Program-made: the position numbers and the translations under genes
Notes under the pieces: generated by a model
The model's database searches: none
What the model was told of the DNA's origin: nothing
The model's input: the letters and a program-made list of their open reading frames with translations, nothing else
Part shown: positions 1-9,477 of the stretch, one piece after another
How positions within the stretch are numbered: position 1 is the first letter of the stretch
How the letters are laid out: every line of letters starts with the position of its first letter
NCBI GenBank assembly: GCA_030803735.1
Contig: JAURUC010000001.1
Location: forward strand, 214,501 to 278,500
Source: Actinopolyspora lacussalsi
GTDB taxonomy: Bacteria; Actinomycetota; Actinomycetes; Mycobacteriales; Pseudonocardiaceae
Direction: 5' to 3'
Length of the DNA stretch: 64,000 nucleotides

Positions 1-170
1 GCCTTCAGGCAGGAAGTGCACACGTTCATCCGCTTGCGCTGCGTCGGGCTGACCTTGGCGCGCACGGTCTGAATGTTCGGGTTCCACCTGCGCTTGGTAC
101 GCCGGTGAGAGTGCGAGACCGCCATACCGAAACCCGGTCCCTTGTTGCAGACGTCGCAGACGGCAGCCAC
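1..170 (-). CDS. rpmB: 50S ribosomal protein bL28 (partial, C-terminus off window)
   Basis: The reverse strand from a GTG at 170 reads [20 protein letters not shown], followed by a basic stretch with [11 protein letters not shown] and a CTSCL motif. This is the N-terminal and central part of bL28, a large-subunit protein. Two CxxC pairs (CDVC, CTSC) suggest the zinc-binding form. The family is about 61-64 residues in actinobacteria; 56 codons are visible, so only the last few residues are missing. An AAGGGG ribosome-binding site lies just upstream of the GTG. It is transcribed away from the FakA-like gene. Confidence 0.9.
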   Translation of the reverse strand, partial: MAAVCDVCNKGPGFGMAVSHSHRRTKRRWNPNIQTVRAKVSPTQRKRMNVCTSCLK

Positions 171-791
171 GTCAGACACCCCTTACTTCGCTCGAATCTC
201 CGTCCCCGCGTCGTCACCCGACACGGGTCATGCTCGTGCGGTGACAGCGCTGTTGGGCAACGCGGCTACCCCCGCGCCGGTGAAGGCTGTCCACCCAGGG
301 GTGACTGCGCGCCCGTACACCGCCGTTCGAGTAACGTGCGAAATCGTGCACGTTCCCCGAGCCGTCGCCTCGCGGCGCGGCATTGGCCCCGCTCCGCTGT
401 GGTGCGAGGTCTTCCCGTGGCGATACCCGATGCCAGCGTGACTGGCCTTACCTGGGTTTCCAGTTACCTGGGTTTCCAGCGGGCTGTCACGACGCAACTC
501 GCCGCCGATTCAGGTCCTCCGGCGAACCGGCTCGGTTCTCACCGATCCTTGCCGAGTTCCATCGCGAGGGAGTCTAGCAACAGGTGTCGACCCGATCGGA
601 CACGGCGGGATGCCCATCGTTCGGAGACCCGCCGCCGGTGCCGGACCGCGCCCCCGTGGGGCGCCCGCGCTCCTCGCGGTCCTGCGTCACCGACGTGGTG
701 GGTACTCACCATGCCGTCGCTCACCCACATCACGGTCGCGGCGACTATTCTCAGCGGCAACCGGGACGAGTGTGGTCCACGCATTGGAGGA
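171..791. other. Divergent intergenic region rpmB/fakA with palindrome array
   Basis: About 620 bases separate the divergent rpmB and FakA-like genes. Open frames here show no family resemblance and lack the codon bias of the real genes, so I call no gene. The region holds a CCAG/CTGG palindrome array (432-479) and a TATTCT -10-like hexamer at 746-751 that could serve fakA, about 40 bases before its start. Confidence 0.6.
432..479. repeat. Palindrome array with 16-bp perfect tandem duplication
   Basis: GCCAG-n5-CTGGC lies at 432-446. Two adjoining identical 16-mers TTACCTGGGTTTCCAG follow at 448-463 and 464-479. Each 16-mer contains CTGG-n4-CCAG, so three related dyads are packed in 48 bp. 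This could be a repressor operator array or just local slippage; no known regulator motif is recognised. Confidence 0.55.
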
Positions 792-2453
792 ATGGTGCTG
801 CAGGCGTTGGACGGCCCCGCCGTACGGCGTTGGGCCGAGTTGGCAGTGCTCGCGCTGACCGCGAACCGCGCGGCCATCGACCACATCAACGTCTATCCCG
901 TCGCCGACAACGACACCGGCACCAATCTGCTGCAGACGATGCGTGCGGCCGCGGAATCGGCGGCGAACACCGCGGCCGAGGAGCGACCCGACCGGGTGCT
1001 GGCAGCGCTGGCGGACGGTGCGTTGCACAGCGCCCGCGGCAATTCCGGGCTGTTGCTCTCGCAGGTGCTGCGCGGCATCGCCCAACAGGCCGAGGGGCGA
1101 GCCCCGGTGGGGGCGGATCTGTTCCGGGAAGCGTTACGGCGTGGTCTCCAACTGGCAGGGCAGTCGGTGGCCCGACCGGTGGAGGGAACCCTGCTGACCG
1201 TGCTGCGCGCGGCCGTCGACGCCTGCTGGGAAGCGGCCGACGAACTTCCCGAGGTGGTCGGAGCCGCGACCAGGGCCTCGATCGACGCGTTGCGACTCAC
1301 CCGCACGCAACTTCCGGTGCTGAACTCGGCGGGCGTGGTCGATGCCGGGGGGCGTGGACTGGTCATCCTGCTCGACTCGCTGTACGCGGTGGTATGCGAC
1401 GCACAACGACTCGCGGCGGACAGCCCAGCCGTGCTGGACTCCGACCCGGCCGCTGCGGATACGCCCCGGCACGACTCGGACTACGAGTACGAAGTCATGT
1501 ACCTGCTCTCCGACGCACCCGCCTCCGTCGCCGCCGACCTGCGAAGTCGCCTCGCGGAGCTCGGTGACTGCGTGTCGGTGGCCGACACGGGAGAAGCCCT
1601 TCCGGACCCGACAACACCCGCCACCTGGGCGGTACACGTGCACTGCGACGACATCGGTGCGGCGATCGAGTCGGGCATCGAACTCGGCAGGGTTCACGGC
1701 ATCCGCGTCACCAGGTTCGCCGACCAGGTCGGAAACGCCGCGCGCGGTGGTTCGGGCCAGCGCGCTCACGCCGCGAGCGGCGACCTCTCGGAGGGACGTG
1801 TCGTACTCGCGGTCACGCGCGGCGGGCAGCTGGAAAGCCTCTTCCGCGCGGAAGGCGCGTTGACGCTGCGCATCGACGAGCAGGAGGTGCCGGAGACGCG
1901 AGAGCTCCTGGAGGCGATCCTCGACACCGGTTACGGGGACGTTCTGCTGCTGCCCAACGAGGAGTCGTTGGCACGTCCGGCCGAGGACGCGGCACAGGCC
2001 GCGTTGCGGGCGGGAATCGAAGTCGTGGTGGTCCCCACGGCGTCACCGGTGCAGGGGCTGGCCGCGCTCGCGGTGCACGATCCGAACCGCAGGACCGCCG
2101 ACGACACCGTCGCGCTGGCGGAGGCTGCCGCGGCGACGCGCCGCGGTGAGTTGAGCGTCGCGGCGGGGGAGGCACTGACCTGGGTCGGCTACTGCCGCAG
2201 TGGCGACCTGCTGGGAATGCTGGACGGCGAGGTCGTGCTCATCGGTGACGACAGGCCGCGGGCGGCCTGTCTGCTGCTGGACCGGATGCTCGCCTCGGGG
2301 GGAGAACTGGTCACCGCGCTGATTCCGGACCACGCTCCGACCGCGCTGCCCGAGGTGCTGGCCGAGCACCTGCGCGGAACCCATCCCGAGGTCGAGCTGA
2401 TCTGCTACCCCTGCGGGGAGTCGACCACCGAACTGATGCTGGGAGTGGAGTGA
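792..2453 (+). CDS. fakA: DAK2-domain protein, FakA-like fatty acid kinase
   Basis: The 553-residue product matches the length and layout of the DAK2/YloV family. Its N-terminal Dhal kinase domain carries the NVYPVADNDTGTNL motif, whose aspartates coordinate Mg-ATP. A second conserved block has HSARGNSGLLLSQ, and a C-terminal DegV-like half follows. In Firmicutes FakA phosphorylates fatty acids bound to FakB (DegV) proteins; no fakB is in this window, so the substrate is inferred. The frame stays open far upstream, but homology begins here. GGAGGA at 786-791 marks the start; GTG at 795 has better spacing and is a real alternative. recG follows 181 bases downstream, as in mycobacteria. Confidence 0.85.
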   Translation: MVLQALDGPAVRRWAELAVLALTANRAAIDHINVYPVADNDTGTNLLQTMRAAAESAANTAAEERPDRVLAALADGALHSARGNSGLLLSQVLRGIAQQAEGRAPVGADLFREALRRGLQLAGQSVARPVEGTLLTVLRAAVDACWEAADELPEVVGAATRASIDALRLTRTQLPVLNSAGVVDAGGRGLVILLDSLYAVVCDAQRLAADSPAVLDSDPAAADTPRHDSDYEYEVMYLLSDAPASVAADLRSRLAELGDCVSVADTGEALPDPTTPATWAVHVHCDDIGAAIESGIELGRVHGIRVTRFADQVGNAARGGSGQRAHAASGDLSEGRVVLAVTRGGQLESLFRAEGALTLRIDEQEVPETRELLEAILDTGYGDVLLLPNEESLARPAEDAAQAALRAGIEVVVVPTASPVQGLAALAVHDPNRRTADDTVALAEAAAATRRGELSVAAGEALTWVGYCRSGDLLGMLDGEVVLIGDDRPRAACLLLDRMLASGGELVTALIPDHAPTALPEVLAEHLRGTHPEVELICYPCGESTTELMLGVE

Positions 2454-2634
2454 ACGTTGTGCCTGGCGCCGGCCCCGAACCCAGGGGTGGGAGACCGTTG
2501 TCGGCCGCCTCGGATAATTTGATCGTTGAACACCGATACGAGCCCTCGGGCATCCCTTCATGGGCCGAAGCGGCTCGGTCTGCCTACGATGTCGAAAGCA
2601 CGGCTCAGTGCGCCGTGGCACTACTGGTGAAGCG

Positions 2635-4887
2635 ATGACCGGGTGGGACACCAACCTCGACCGGGTGTTGGGCGGCAAGACCGCCAAAGCCCTCAACAGC
2701 TCGTTCGGCATGTCCACAGTGGGCGACCTGCTGCGGCACTATCCCCGCCGTTACGCGGAGCGTGGTGAGCTCACGGCTATCGGCGGGCTCGAGATCGGGG
2801 AGCACGCCACCGTGCTCGCCAGGGTCGAGCGGGTCGGCAAGCGCAAGATGCGGTCACGTCGCGGCACGATCCTGCAGGCCCGCATCACCGACGGCTCGCG
2901 CTCCATGTCCTGCACGTTCTTCAACCAGGCATGGCGCGAGCGCGAACTCCTCCCCGGCAGGACGGGGATGTTCGCGGGCAAGGTCACGGCCTACCGCAAC
3001 GAGCTGCAACTCGCCCATCCCGAGTACCAGTTGTTCACCGAGGAGGAGGAAGCCGACGCGCATGACGCCGCGCGTGATTTCGCGGCCGCCCTGATCCCGG
3101 TGTATCCCGCCGCGCAGGGACTGCCCTCCTGGTCGTTGGCGCGTTGTGTGGCCCAGGTGCTCGACGGTTGGCAGGGCGTCGAGGATCCGTTGCCGGAGTC
3201 GTTGCGCGAGCGCGTCGGGCTGCTCGGGTTGAATCAGGCGTTGCACTGGATTCACCGGCCGGACGGGACGAACCAGGTCGACGAGGCACGACACCGGCTG
3301 AAGTGGGACGAAGCGCTGGGTGTGCAGCTGTCGCTGGCCAGGTCGCGGCTGCGGCAGGACGAGCGCCCCGCTCCGGCCTGCCCGCCGATCGACGGGGGTG
3401 TGCGAGCGGACTTCGACCGGCGTCTGCCGTTCGCGTTGACCGAGGGGCAGGTCGAGGTCGGCGAACAGCTCGCCGCGGATCTGTCCGAACGGCATCCGAT
3501 GAATCGTCTGGTGCAGGGCGAGGTCGGTTCGGGCAAGACCGTGGTGGCGCTGCGTGCGATGCTGCAGGTGGTCGACTCCGGCAGGCAGGCCGCGATGCTG
3601 GCACCGACCGAGGTTCTCGCGGCGCAGCACGCCCGGTCACTCCGGGAACTGCTGGGAGAACTGGCCAGGGCGGGTGAGTTCGACTCCCCGGAGCACGCCA
3701 CCAGGGTGACCCTGCTGACCGGCTCGTTGTCCGCCGCGCAGCGGAAGCAGGCGTTGCTGGACGCGGCTTCCGGCGCGGCGGGGATCGTGGTCGGCACCCA
3801 CGCGTTGATCCAGGACCAGGTCTCGTTCGCCGACCTCGGACTGGTGGTGGTCGACGAGCAGCATCGGTTCGGTGTCGAGCAGCGGGACGCGCTGCGGGGC
3901 CGTGCCGCCGAACAGGCCTGTCCGCACCTGCTGGTGATGACCGCGACACCGATTCCGCGTACGGTCGCGATGACCGTTTTCGGGGACCTGCGCACTTCCG
4001 CGCTGCGTGAGCTGCCCCGAGGTCGGTCCCCGATCAGCACCACCGTGGTTCCGGCCGCGGAGAAACCGGCCTGGCTCGATCGGGTGTGGCAGCGTGTCAC
4101 CGAGGAGGTGACCGCCGGGCGGCAGGTCTACGTGGTCTGTCCCCGAGTGGGGGACGGGACCGTCGTCGACTCCGAGGGAAGTTCCCGGAGCGGGGGCGAG
4201 TCCGCCGACGGGGAGGTAGTGCCGGAAGCCGTGGACGATCCGCCGGGCGGAGCGGAAGGTAACGGTTCGCGGCGTTCTCCGCTCGCCGTGGTCGAACTCG
4301 CCGAGCGACTGCGCCAGGGCCCGTTGCGGGATCTCCGTCTGGGAGTGCTGCACGGCAGGCTCGCCGCGGACGACAAGGACGCGGTGATGCGCCGGTTCGC
4401 CGCCGGTGAGCTCGATGTGCTCGTGGCGACCACCGTGATCGAGGTCGGTGTCGACGTGCCGAACGCGTCCACGATGGTGATCATGGACGCGGACCGGTTC
4501 GGGATGAGTCAGCTCCACCAGTTGCGCGGCCGGGTGGGGCGGGGAAGCGCCCCCGGATTGTGCCTGCTGGTCACCGAGGCGGTCCCCCAGACACCCGCCC
4601 GCGGCCGACTGGACGCCGTCGCCTCGACCACCGACGGCTTCGAGCTCGCCAGGCTCGATCTGCTGCAACGTCGGGAGGGTGACGTGCTCGGCGAGGCGCA
4701 GTCCGGCACGAAGTCCGCGCTGCGGATGCTGTCGCTGGTGCACGACGAGGAGGTCATCGCCGAGGCGGGCGGCGAGGCGGAGGCAGTCGTACGGCAGGAC
4801 CCCGAACTGCGTGCCCACCCGGGACTGGCCGGGATGATCACCGAACTCCTCGCCGAGGAGCGTGCCGAGTTCCTGGAGAAGTCCTAG
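2635..4887 (+). CDS. recG: ATP-dependent DNA helicase RecG
   Basis: This 750-residue RecG remodels stalled replication forks and branched DNA in the cytoplasm. An N-terminal wedge/OB region precedes the helicase core: Walker A GEVGSGKT at residues 295-302, DEQH box at 407-410, MTATPIPRT (motif III) and QLRGRVGRGS (motif VI). An acidic, Ser/Gly-rich insertion of about 40 residues (bases about 4150-4275) sits between the two RecA-like lobes and contains no helicase motif. The start is set by the MTGWDTNLDRVLG match; the ribosome-binding site (GGTGA) is weak. A frame extension to 2560 is possible but unlikely. Confidence 0.95.
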   Translation: MTGWDTNLDRVLGGKTAKALNSSFGMSTVGDLLRHYPRRYAERGELTAIGGLEIGEHATVLARVERVGKRKMRSRRGTILQARITDGSRSMSCTFFNQAWRERELLPGRTGMFAGKVTAYRNELQLAHPEYQLFTEEEEADAHDAARDFAAALIPVYPAAQGLPSWSLARCVAQVLDGWQGVEDPLPESLRERVGLLGLNQALHWIHRPDGTNQVDEARHRLKWDEALGVQLSLARSRLRQDERPAPACPPIDGGVRADFDRRLPFALTEGQVEVGEQLAADLSERHPMNRLVQGEVGSGKTVVALRAMLQVVDSGRQAAMLAPTEVLAAQHARSLRELLGELARAGEFDSPEHATRVTLLTGSLSAAQRKQALLDAASGAAGIVVGTHALIQDQVSFADLGLVVVDEQHRFGVEQRDALRGRAAEQACPHLLVMTATPIPRTVAMTVFGDLRTSALRELPRGRSPISTTVVPAAEKPAWLDRVWQRVTEEVTAGRQVYVVCPRVGDGTVVDSEGSSRSGGESADGEVVPEAVDDPPGGAEGNGSRRSPLAVVELAERLRQGPLRDLRLGVLHGRLAADDKDAVMRRFAAGELDVLVATTVIEVGVDVPNASTMVIMDADRFGMSQLHQLRGRVGRGSAPGLCLLVTEAVPQTPARGRLDAVASTTDGFELARLDLLQRREGDVLGEAQSGTKSALRMLSLVHDEEVIAEAGGEAEAVVRQDPELRAHPGLAGMITELLAEERAEFLEKS

Positions 4888-5275
4888 TAGGACTCCGTCG
4901 ACCCGCGCGGGACATGTCAGGTGTGGGGGTAACCGCCCAACGCGAGATTTCGTGACTTACGTCTCCTCGGGTGTTGGTGTGCCCGCTCCTCCGGCTGGCG
5001 AGTCGGCGCGCAGCGCGCGAACATCGACACCTACGGTGTCCGCTTCCGCCGATCCCGTCCGCGGCCTTGGTGAGAACATTCGTCACATTCGTTTTTTTGT
5101 GAATATGTTGATTATTTCTATTGGTTGATCCTTGTTCGTCGGTTCCGGATTTGCAGGTCGCATACGGGGCACTTGTGGATCATGAGTTCCATCACGCGAG
5201 AACAGCTCCCGAAGAGGAGAATTTTCGGGGTATTGTTCGCAGGCGATCCGACACCTGCCCCAGGAGGTAGCCGGC
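4888..5275. other. recG-pyc intergenic region with AT-rich island
   Basis: This 388-base gap has no convincing gene. At 5091-5130, 30 of 40 bases are A or T, extreme for this genome, and include a T7 run and GAATATGTTGATTATTTC. It most likely holds the pyc promoter and a leader of more than 100 nt. I see no clear hairpin terminator for recG. Confidence 0.5.
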
Positions 5276-8200
5276 ATGTTCCGCAAGGTCCTCGTCGCCA
5301 ACCGTGGCGAGATAGCCATCCGCGCGTTCCGCGCCGGATACGAGCTCGGCGCGAAAACCGTGGCCGTGTTCCCCCACGAGGATCGCAACTCACTGCACCG
5401 GCTGAAGGCGGACGAGTCCTACGAGATCGGCGCTGCCGGTCACCCCGTTCGGGCTTACCTGTCCGTCGAGGAAATCATCCGGGCGGCCCGAACAGCGGGC
5501 GCCGATGCGATCTATCCGGGTTACGGCTTCCTGTCCGAGAACCCCGACCTGGCCGAGGCCTGCCAACAGGCCGGTATCACCTTCATCGGTCCGTCACACG
5601 AGATTCTGCAGCTCACGGGCAACAAGGCCAGTGCGGTCCGGGCCGCCAAAGCGGCCGGGGTGCCCGTACTCGAGTCCTCCGCCCCCTCCGCCGACGTCGA
5701 GGAACTGATGAACTCCGCCGGGGACATGCGGTTCCCGGTGTTCGTCAAGGCCGTCGCGGGCGGCGGTGGCCGCGGCATGCGCAGGGTCAACGATCTCGAT
5801 TCGCTGCGTGAGGCGCTGGAAGCCGCCATGCGCGAAGCCGAATCCGCTTTCGGCGACCCCACCGTCTTCCTCGAGCAGGCCGTGGTCAATCCACGGCACA
5901 TCGAGGTGCAGATCCTCGCCGATTCGGCGGGCAACGTGGTTCACCTCTACGAACGCGACTGCTCGGTACAGCGCAGGCACCAGAAGGTCGTGGAGATCGC
6001 CCCGGCCCCGAACCTGGACCCGCAGCTGCGGGAACGGATCTGTGCCGACGCGGTGGCGTTCGCGCGGGAGATCGGCTACGTCAACGCGGGGACGGTGGAG
6101 TTCCTCGTCGACGAGCACGGCCGGCACGTGTTCATCGAGATGAACCCCCGGATTCAGGTGGAACACACCGTCACCGAGGAGGTCACCGACGCCGACCTGG
6201 TGCAGTCCCAGGTGCGTGTCGCCGCAGGGGAGACACTGCCGGACCTCGGCATGTCCCAGGACGGCATCCGGCTGCGCGGTGCGGCGCTGCAGTGCCGGAT
6301 CACCACCGAGGACCCGGCCAACGGTTTCCGGCCCGACACCGGAATGATCAGTGCCTACCGCTCGCCGGGCGGTGCCGGTGTCCGACTGGACGGTGGCACG
6401 GCCTTCTCCGGCAGCAGCGTCAGCGCCCACTTCGACTCCATGCTGGTCAAGTTGACCTGTCGTGGTCGGGACTTCGACACCGCCGTGGCGCGGGCACGAC
6501 GGGCCGTCGCGGAGTTCCGGATCCGCGGTGTGGCCACCAACATTCCGTTCCTGCAGGCGGTGCTCGACGACCCGGACTTCGGCGCCGGAAGAATCACCAC
6601 GTCCTTCATCGACGAGCGCCCGAAGCTGTTGACCGCGCGCCACTCGGCCGACCGGGGAACCCGGCTGCTGAGCTACCTCGCGGATGTGACCGTCAACCGT
6701 CCCTACGGGGAACGCCCCGCCGCTCCCGAGCCGAGGCACAAACTGCCCGCCGCCGATCTCGACACCCCGCCGCCCGCGGGATCGAAGGATCGGCTCGACC
6801 GACTGGGCCCGGAGGGCTTCGCGCGGTGGCTGCGCGACTCCGACGCCGTCGGGGTCACCGAGACGACGTTCCGGGACGCTCACCAGTCCCTGCTCGCCAC
6901 CCGGGTCCGCACCAAGGACCTCACCACGGTCGCTCCCCACGTGGCCCGCACGACTCCCGAACTGCTCTCGCTGGAGTGCTGGGGCGGTGCCACCTACGAC
7001 GTCTCGTTGCGGTTCCTGGCCGAGGACCCGTGGGAGAGGCTGGCCGCGCTGCGCCGAGCCGTCCCCAACATCTGTCTGCAGATGCTGCTGCGCGGGCGCA
7101 ACACGGTCGGCTACACGCCCTATCCCACCGAGGTGACCGAGCACTTCGTGGCGGAGGCCACCGAGACGGGTATCGACATCTTCCGCATCTTCGACGCGCT
7201 CAACGACGTGGAGCAGATGCGCCCGGCCATTACGGCGGTGCGCGACACCGGGCGTTCCGTGGCGGAGGTGGCGCTCTGCTACACGGGGGATCTCTCCGAC
7301 CCCGACGAGCGGATCTACACCCTGGACTACTACCTGCGGTTGGCGGAGCGGATCGTCGAGGCGGGCGCGCACGTGCTGGCGATCAAGGACATGGCCGGAC
7401 TGCTGCGTCCGCCCGCCGCCGCCACGCTGGTCTCCGCGCTGCGGCGCGAGTTCGACCTGCCGGTGCACCTGCACACTCACGACACCCCCGGTGGGCAGCT
7501 GGCCACCTACCAGGCCGCCGTGCAGGCCGGGGTGGACGCCGTGGACGGGGCGTCCGCGTCGCTGGCGGGGACCACCTCGCAGCCCGCCCTCTCCTCGATC
7601 GTGGCCGCCACCGATCACACCGAACGGGAGACCGGCCTGGACCTGGACGCGGTGTGCGATCTGGAGCCCTACTGGGAGTCGGTCCGCAAGATCTACCGGC
7701 CCTTCGAGGCGGGGCTGGCGGCTCCCACGGGACGTGTCTATCGGCACGAGATCCCCGGCGGGCAGCTGTCCAATCTGCGGACGCAGGCCGTGGCCCTCGG
7801 ACTCGGCGACAAGTTCGAGGAGATCGAGGCGATGTACGCCGCCGCCGACCGCATGCTCGGTCGGCTGGTCAAGGTCACTCCGTCCTCGAAGGTCGTGGGG
7901 GACCTGGCGTTGCACCTGGTCGGAGCCGGGGTGGACCCGGCCGAGTTCGAGGCCGAGCCGCACAGGTTCGACATCCCGGATTCGGTGATCGGGTTCCTGC
8001 AGGGCGAGCTCGGTGATCCGCCCGGTGGTTGGCCCGAACCCTTCCGCAGCCGTGCGCTGCAGGGCAGGCCCGCCGAACGTCAACTGGTCGAACTCTCCGA
8101 GGAGGACCGCAAGGGGCTGGCGACCGACCGGAGGGAGACGCTGAACCGGCTGCTGTTCCCCAAACCCACCAGGGAGTTCAACGAGCACCGTCACTCCTAC

Positions 8201-8653
8201 GGTGACACCTCGCTGCTGAGCAGCAAGGACTTCTTCTACGGGCTGCGTGCTGGCGAGGAGTACGCCGTGGACCTGGACCAGGGTGTGCGGTTGCTGATCG
8301 GCCTGGAGGCGATCAGCGAGGCCGACGAACGCGGTGTACGCACCGTCATGGCCATTCTCAACGGCCAGATGCGCCCCATACAGGTCAGGGACCGTTCGGT
8401 CGCCTCCGAACTCCCCGTCGCCGAGAAGGCCGAACGCACCAACCCCGCGCACGTCGCGGCACCGTTCTCCGGGGTGGTCACGCTTTCCGCCTCGGAGGGC
8501 GAAACGGTCGAGACCGGCCAGACGGTCGCCACTATCGAGGCCATGAAGATGGAGGCGGCGATCACCGCCCAGCAGGACGGCACCGTCAAGCGTGTGGCCA
8601 TCGGTGCGGTACAGCAGGTCGAGGGCGGTGATCTGGTCATCGAGATCGGTTGA
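5276..8653 (+). CDS. pyc: Pyruvate carboxylase
   Basis: A full-length single-chain pyruvate carboxylase (1125 residues) that makes oxaloacetate from pyruvate, bicarbonate and ATP to refill the TCA cycle. The biotin carboxylase domain comes first (VLVANRGEIAIRAFRA at the N-terminus, glycine-rich GGGGRGMR loop). The carboxyltransferase barrel starts near residue 527 with TETTFRDAHQS, where D534 would bind metal. The C-terminal biotinyl domain carries EAMKME, with K1091 as the biotin site. The start follows a strong AGGAGG at 5262-5267 with 8-base spacing. Confidence 0.97.
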   Translation: MFRKVLVANRGEIAIRAFRAGYELGAKTVAVFPHEDRNSLHRLKADESYEIGAAGHPVRAYLSVEEIIRAARTAGADAIYPGYGFLSENPDLAEACQQAGITFIGPSHEILQLTGNKASAVRAAKAAGVPVLESSAPSADVEELMNSAGDMRFPVFVKAVAGGGGRGMRRVNDLDSLREALEAAMREAESAFGDPTVFLEQAVVNPRHIEVQILADSAGNVVHLYERDCSVQRRHQKVVEIAPAPNLDPQLRERICADAVAFAREIGYVNAGTVEFLVDEHGRHVFIEMNPRIQVEHTVTEEVTDADLVQSQVRVAAGETLPDLGMSQDGIRLRGAALQCRITTEDPANGFRPDTGMISAYRSPGGAGVRLDGGTAFSGSSVSAHFDSMLVKLTCRGRDFDTAVARARRAVAEFRIRGVATNIPFLQAVLDDPDFGAGRITTSFIDERPKLLTARHSADRGTRLLSYLADVTVNRPYGERPAAPEPRHKLPAADLDTPPPAGSKDRLDRLGPEGFARWLRDSDAVGVTETTFRDAHQSLLATRVRTKDLTTVAPHVARTTPELLSLECWGGATYDVSLRFLAEDPWERLAALRRAVPNICLQMLLRGRNTVGYTPYPTEVTEHFVAEATETGIDIFRIFDALNDVEQMRPAITAVRDTGRSVAEVALCYTGDLSDPDERIYTLDYYLRLAERIVEAGAHVLAIKDMAGLLRPPAAATLVSALRREFDLPVHLHTHDTPGGQLATYQAAVQAGVDAVDGASASLAGTTSQPALSSIVAATDHTERETGLDLDAVCDLEPYWESVRKIYRPFEAGLAAPTGRVYRHEIPGGQLSNLRTQAVALGLGDKFEEIEAMYAAADRMLGRLVKVTPSSKVVGDLALHLVGAGVDPAEFEAEPHRFDIPDSVIGFLQGELGDPPGGWPEPFRSRALQGRPAERQLVELSEEDRKGLATDRRETLNRLLFPKPTREFNEHRHSYGDTSLLSSKDFFYGLRAGEEYAVDLDQGVRLLIGLEAISEADERGVRTVMAILNGQMRPIQVRDRSVASELPVAEKAERTNPAHVAAPFSGVVTLSASEGETVETGQTVATIEAMKMEAAITAQQDGTVKRVAIGAVQQVEGGDLVIEIG

Positions 8654-8685
8654 ACGATTCCGCCGCTCGGCTCCTCCGGAGGGGG

Positions 8686-8725
8686 CGGGCTCTACCGGGG
8701 AGCCGCCACTCCTCCGGAGAGCCCG
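8686..8725 (+). terminator. Possible hairpin downstream of pyc
   Basis: CGGGCTCT (8686-8693) pairs perfectly with AGAGCCCG (8718-8725). A copy of CTCCTCCGGAG occurs both before and inside the loop. There is no U-run, so termination is uncertain. Confidence 0.35.
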
Positions 8726-8817
8726 CTCGGGCGACGGTTCCCCCGCGCGCCGTCGCCACGAGCTCTCCACTTCACCCCTGCGGTGACCGGGTGACAGCGG
8801 TGGGCGAGGATGGTCCG

Positions 8818-9381
8818 GTGACCAGAATCGTCGCGGGAACCGCCGGTGGGCGCCGTATCGAGGTGCCGCAACGTGGCACCAGACCAGTCACCGAACGAGT
8901 GCGCGAGGCACTGTTCAGCGCGCTGGAGGCCATGACGGAACTGTCCGGGACCAGAGTGCTGGATCTGTTCGCCGGCTCGGGCGGTTTCGGTTTCGAGGCG
9001 CTCTCGCGCGGTGCCGAACACGCCACCTTCGTCGAATCGGACCGGCGCGCCGCCGGAGTGCTGCGTCGTAACGCCGAGACGCTCGGCTTCCGCTCCATCG
9101 GTATCGAGCAGTCCCCCGTGCGCTCGGTGCTGACCCGGTCCCCGGGCGAACCCTACGACCTGGTCTTCGCCGATCCCCCGTTCGCGATGGACTCCGCCGA
9201 GTTGGACGAGTGCTGGCAGGCGTTGGTTCGCAACGACTGGCTGAACCGGGACGGCCTGGTCATCGTCGAGCGGTTCTGGAACAGTCCCGCCCCGGTGTGG
9301 CCCGCGGGTATCGAGGAGCTGCGGAACAAGCGTTACGGCGACGCCGCCGTCTACTGGGCCGAACGCGTTCCGCCGGAGTGA
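8818..9381 (+). CDS. rsmD: 16S rRNA (guanine(966)-N2)-methyltransferase RsmD
   Basis: A 187-residue Rossmann-fold methyltransferase. The RsmD hallmarks are the N-terminal RIVAGTAGGR, the SAM-binding VLDLFAGSGGFGFEALSRGA and the catalytic DPPF (VFADPPF). It methylates G966 of 16S rRNA during small-subunit assembly. GTG 8818 is preceded by GCGAGGA with 7-base spacing, and the family N-terminus begins here; the frame is open upstream without homology. coaD follows, the usual rsmD-coaD neighbourhood. Confidence 0.93.
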   Translation: MTRIVAGTAGGRRIEVPQRGTRPVTERVREALFSALEAMTELSGTRVLDLFAGSGGFGFEALSRGAEHATFVESDRRAAGVLRRNAETLGFRSIGIEQSPVRSVLTRSPGEPYDLVFADPPFAMDSAELDECWQALVRNDWLNRDGLVIVERFWNSPAPVWPAGIEELRNKRYGDAAVYWAERVPPE

Positions 9382-9464
9382 TGGCCGAAGCCCGTTCGCT
9401 CGTCTCCCGTACGTCCGGTGGTGAGTCACACCACCTCGTCCTGAGTCCTACCGGCGGGTACTGC

Positions 9465-9470
9465 TAAGTT
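9465..9470 (+). promoter_or_regulatory. -10 element of a probable leaderless coaD promoter
   Basis: TGCTAAGTT contains the TANNNT hexamer TAAGTT seven bases before the coaD ATG, so transcription would begin at or next to the start codon. No ribosome-binding site is visible. TGAGTC 17 bases further upstream is a weak -35. Confidence 0.55.
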
Positions 9471-9477
9471 GCCGCTC

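Noticed and set aside
105..791. In-frame upstream extension of the FakA-like protein by about 230 residues
   Set aside because: The extension has no family resemblance, overlaps rpmB on the other strand and lacks proper codon bias; GGAGGA and homology place the start at 792.
5125..5811. Open frame covering the recG-pyc gap and the start of pyc
   Set aside because: It overlaps the certain pyc start in another frame and is Arg/Gly/Pro-rich, typical of out-of-frame high-GC DNA.
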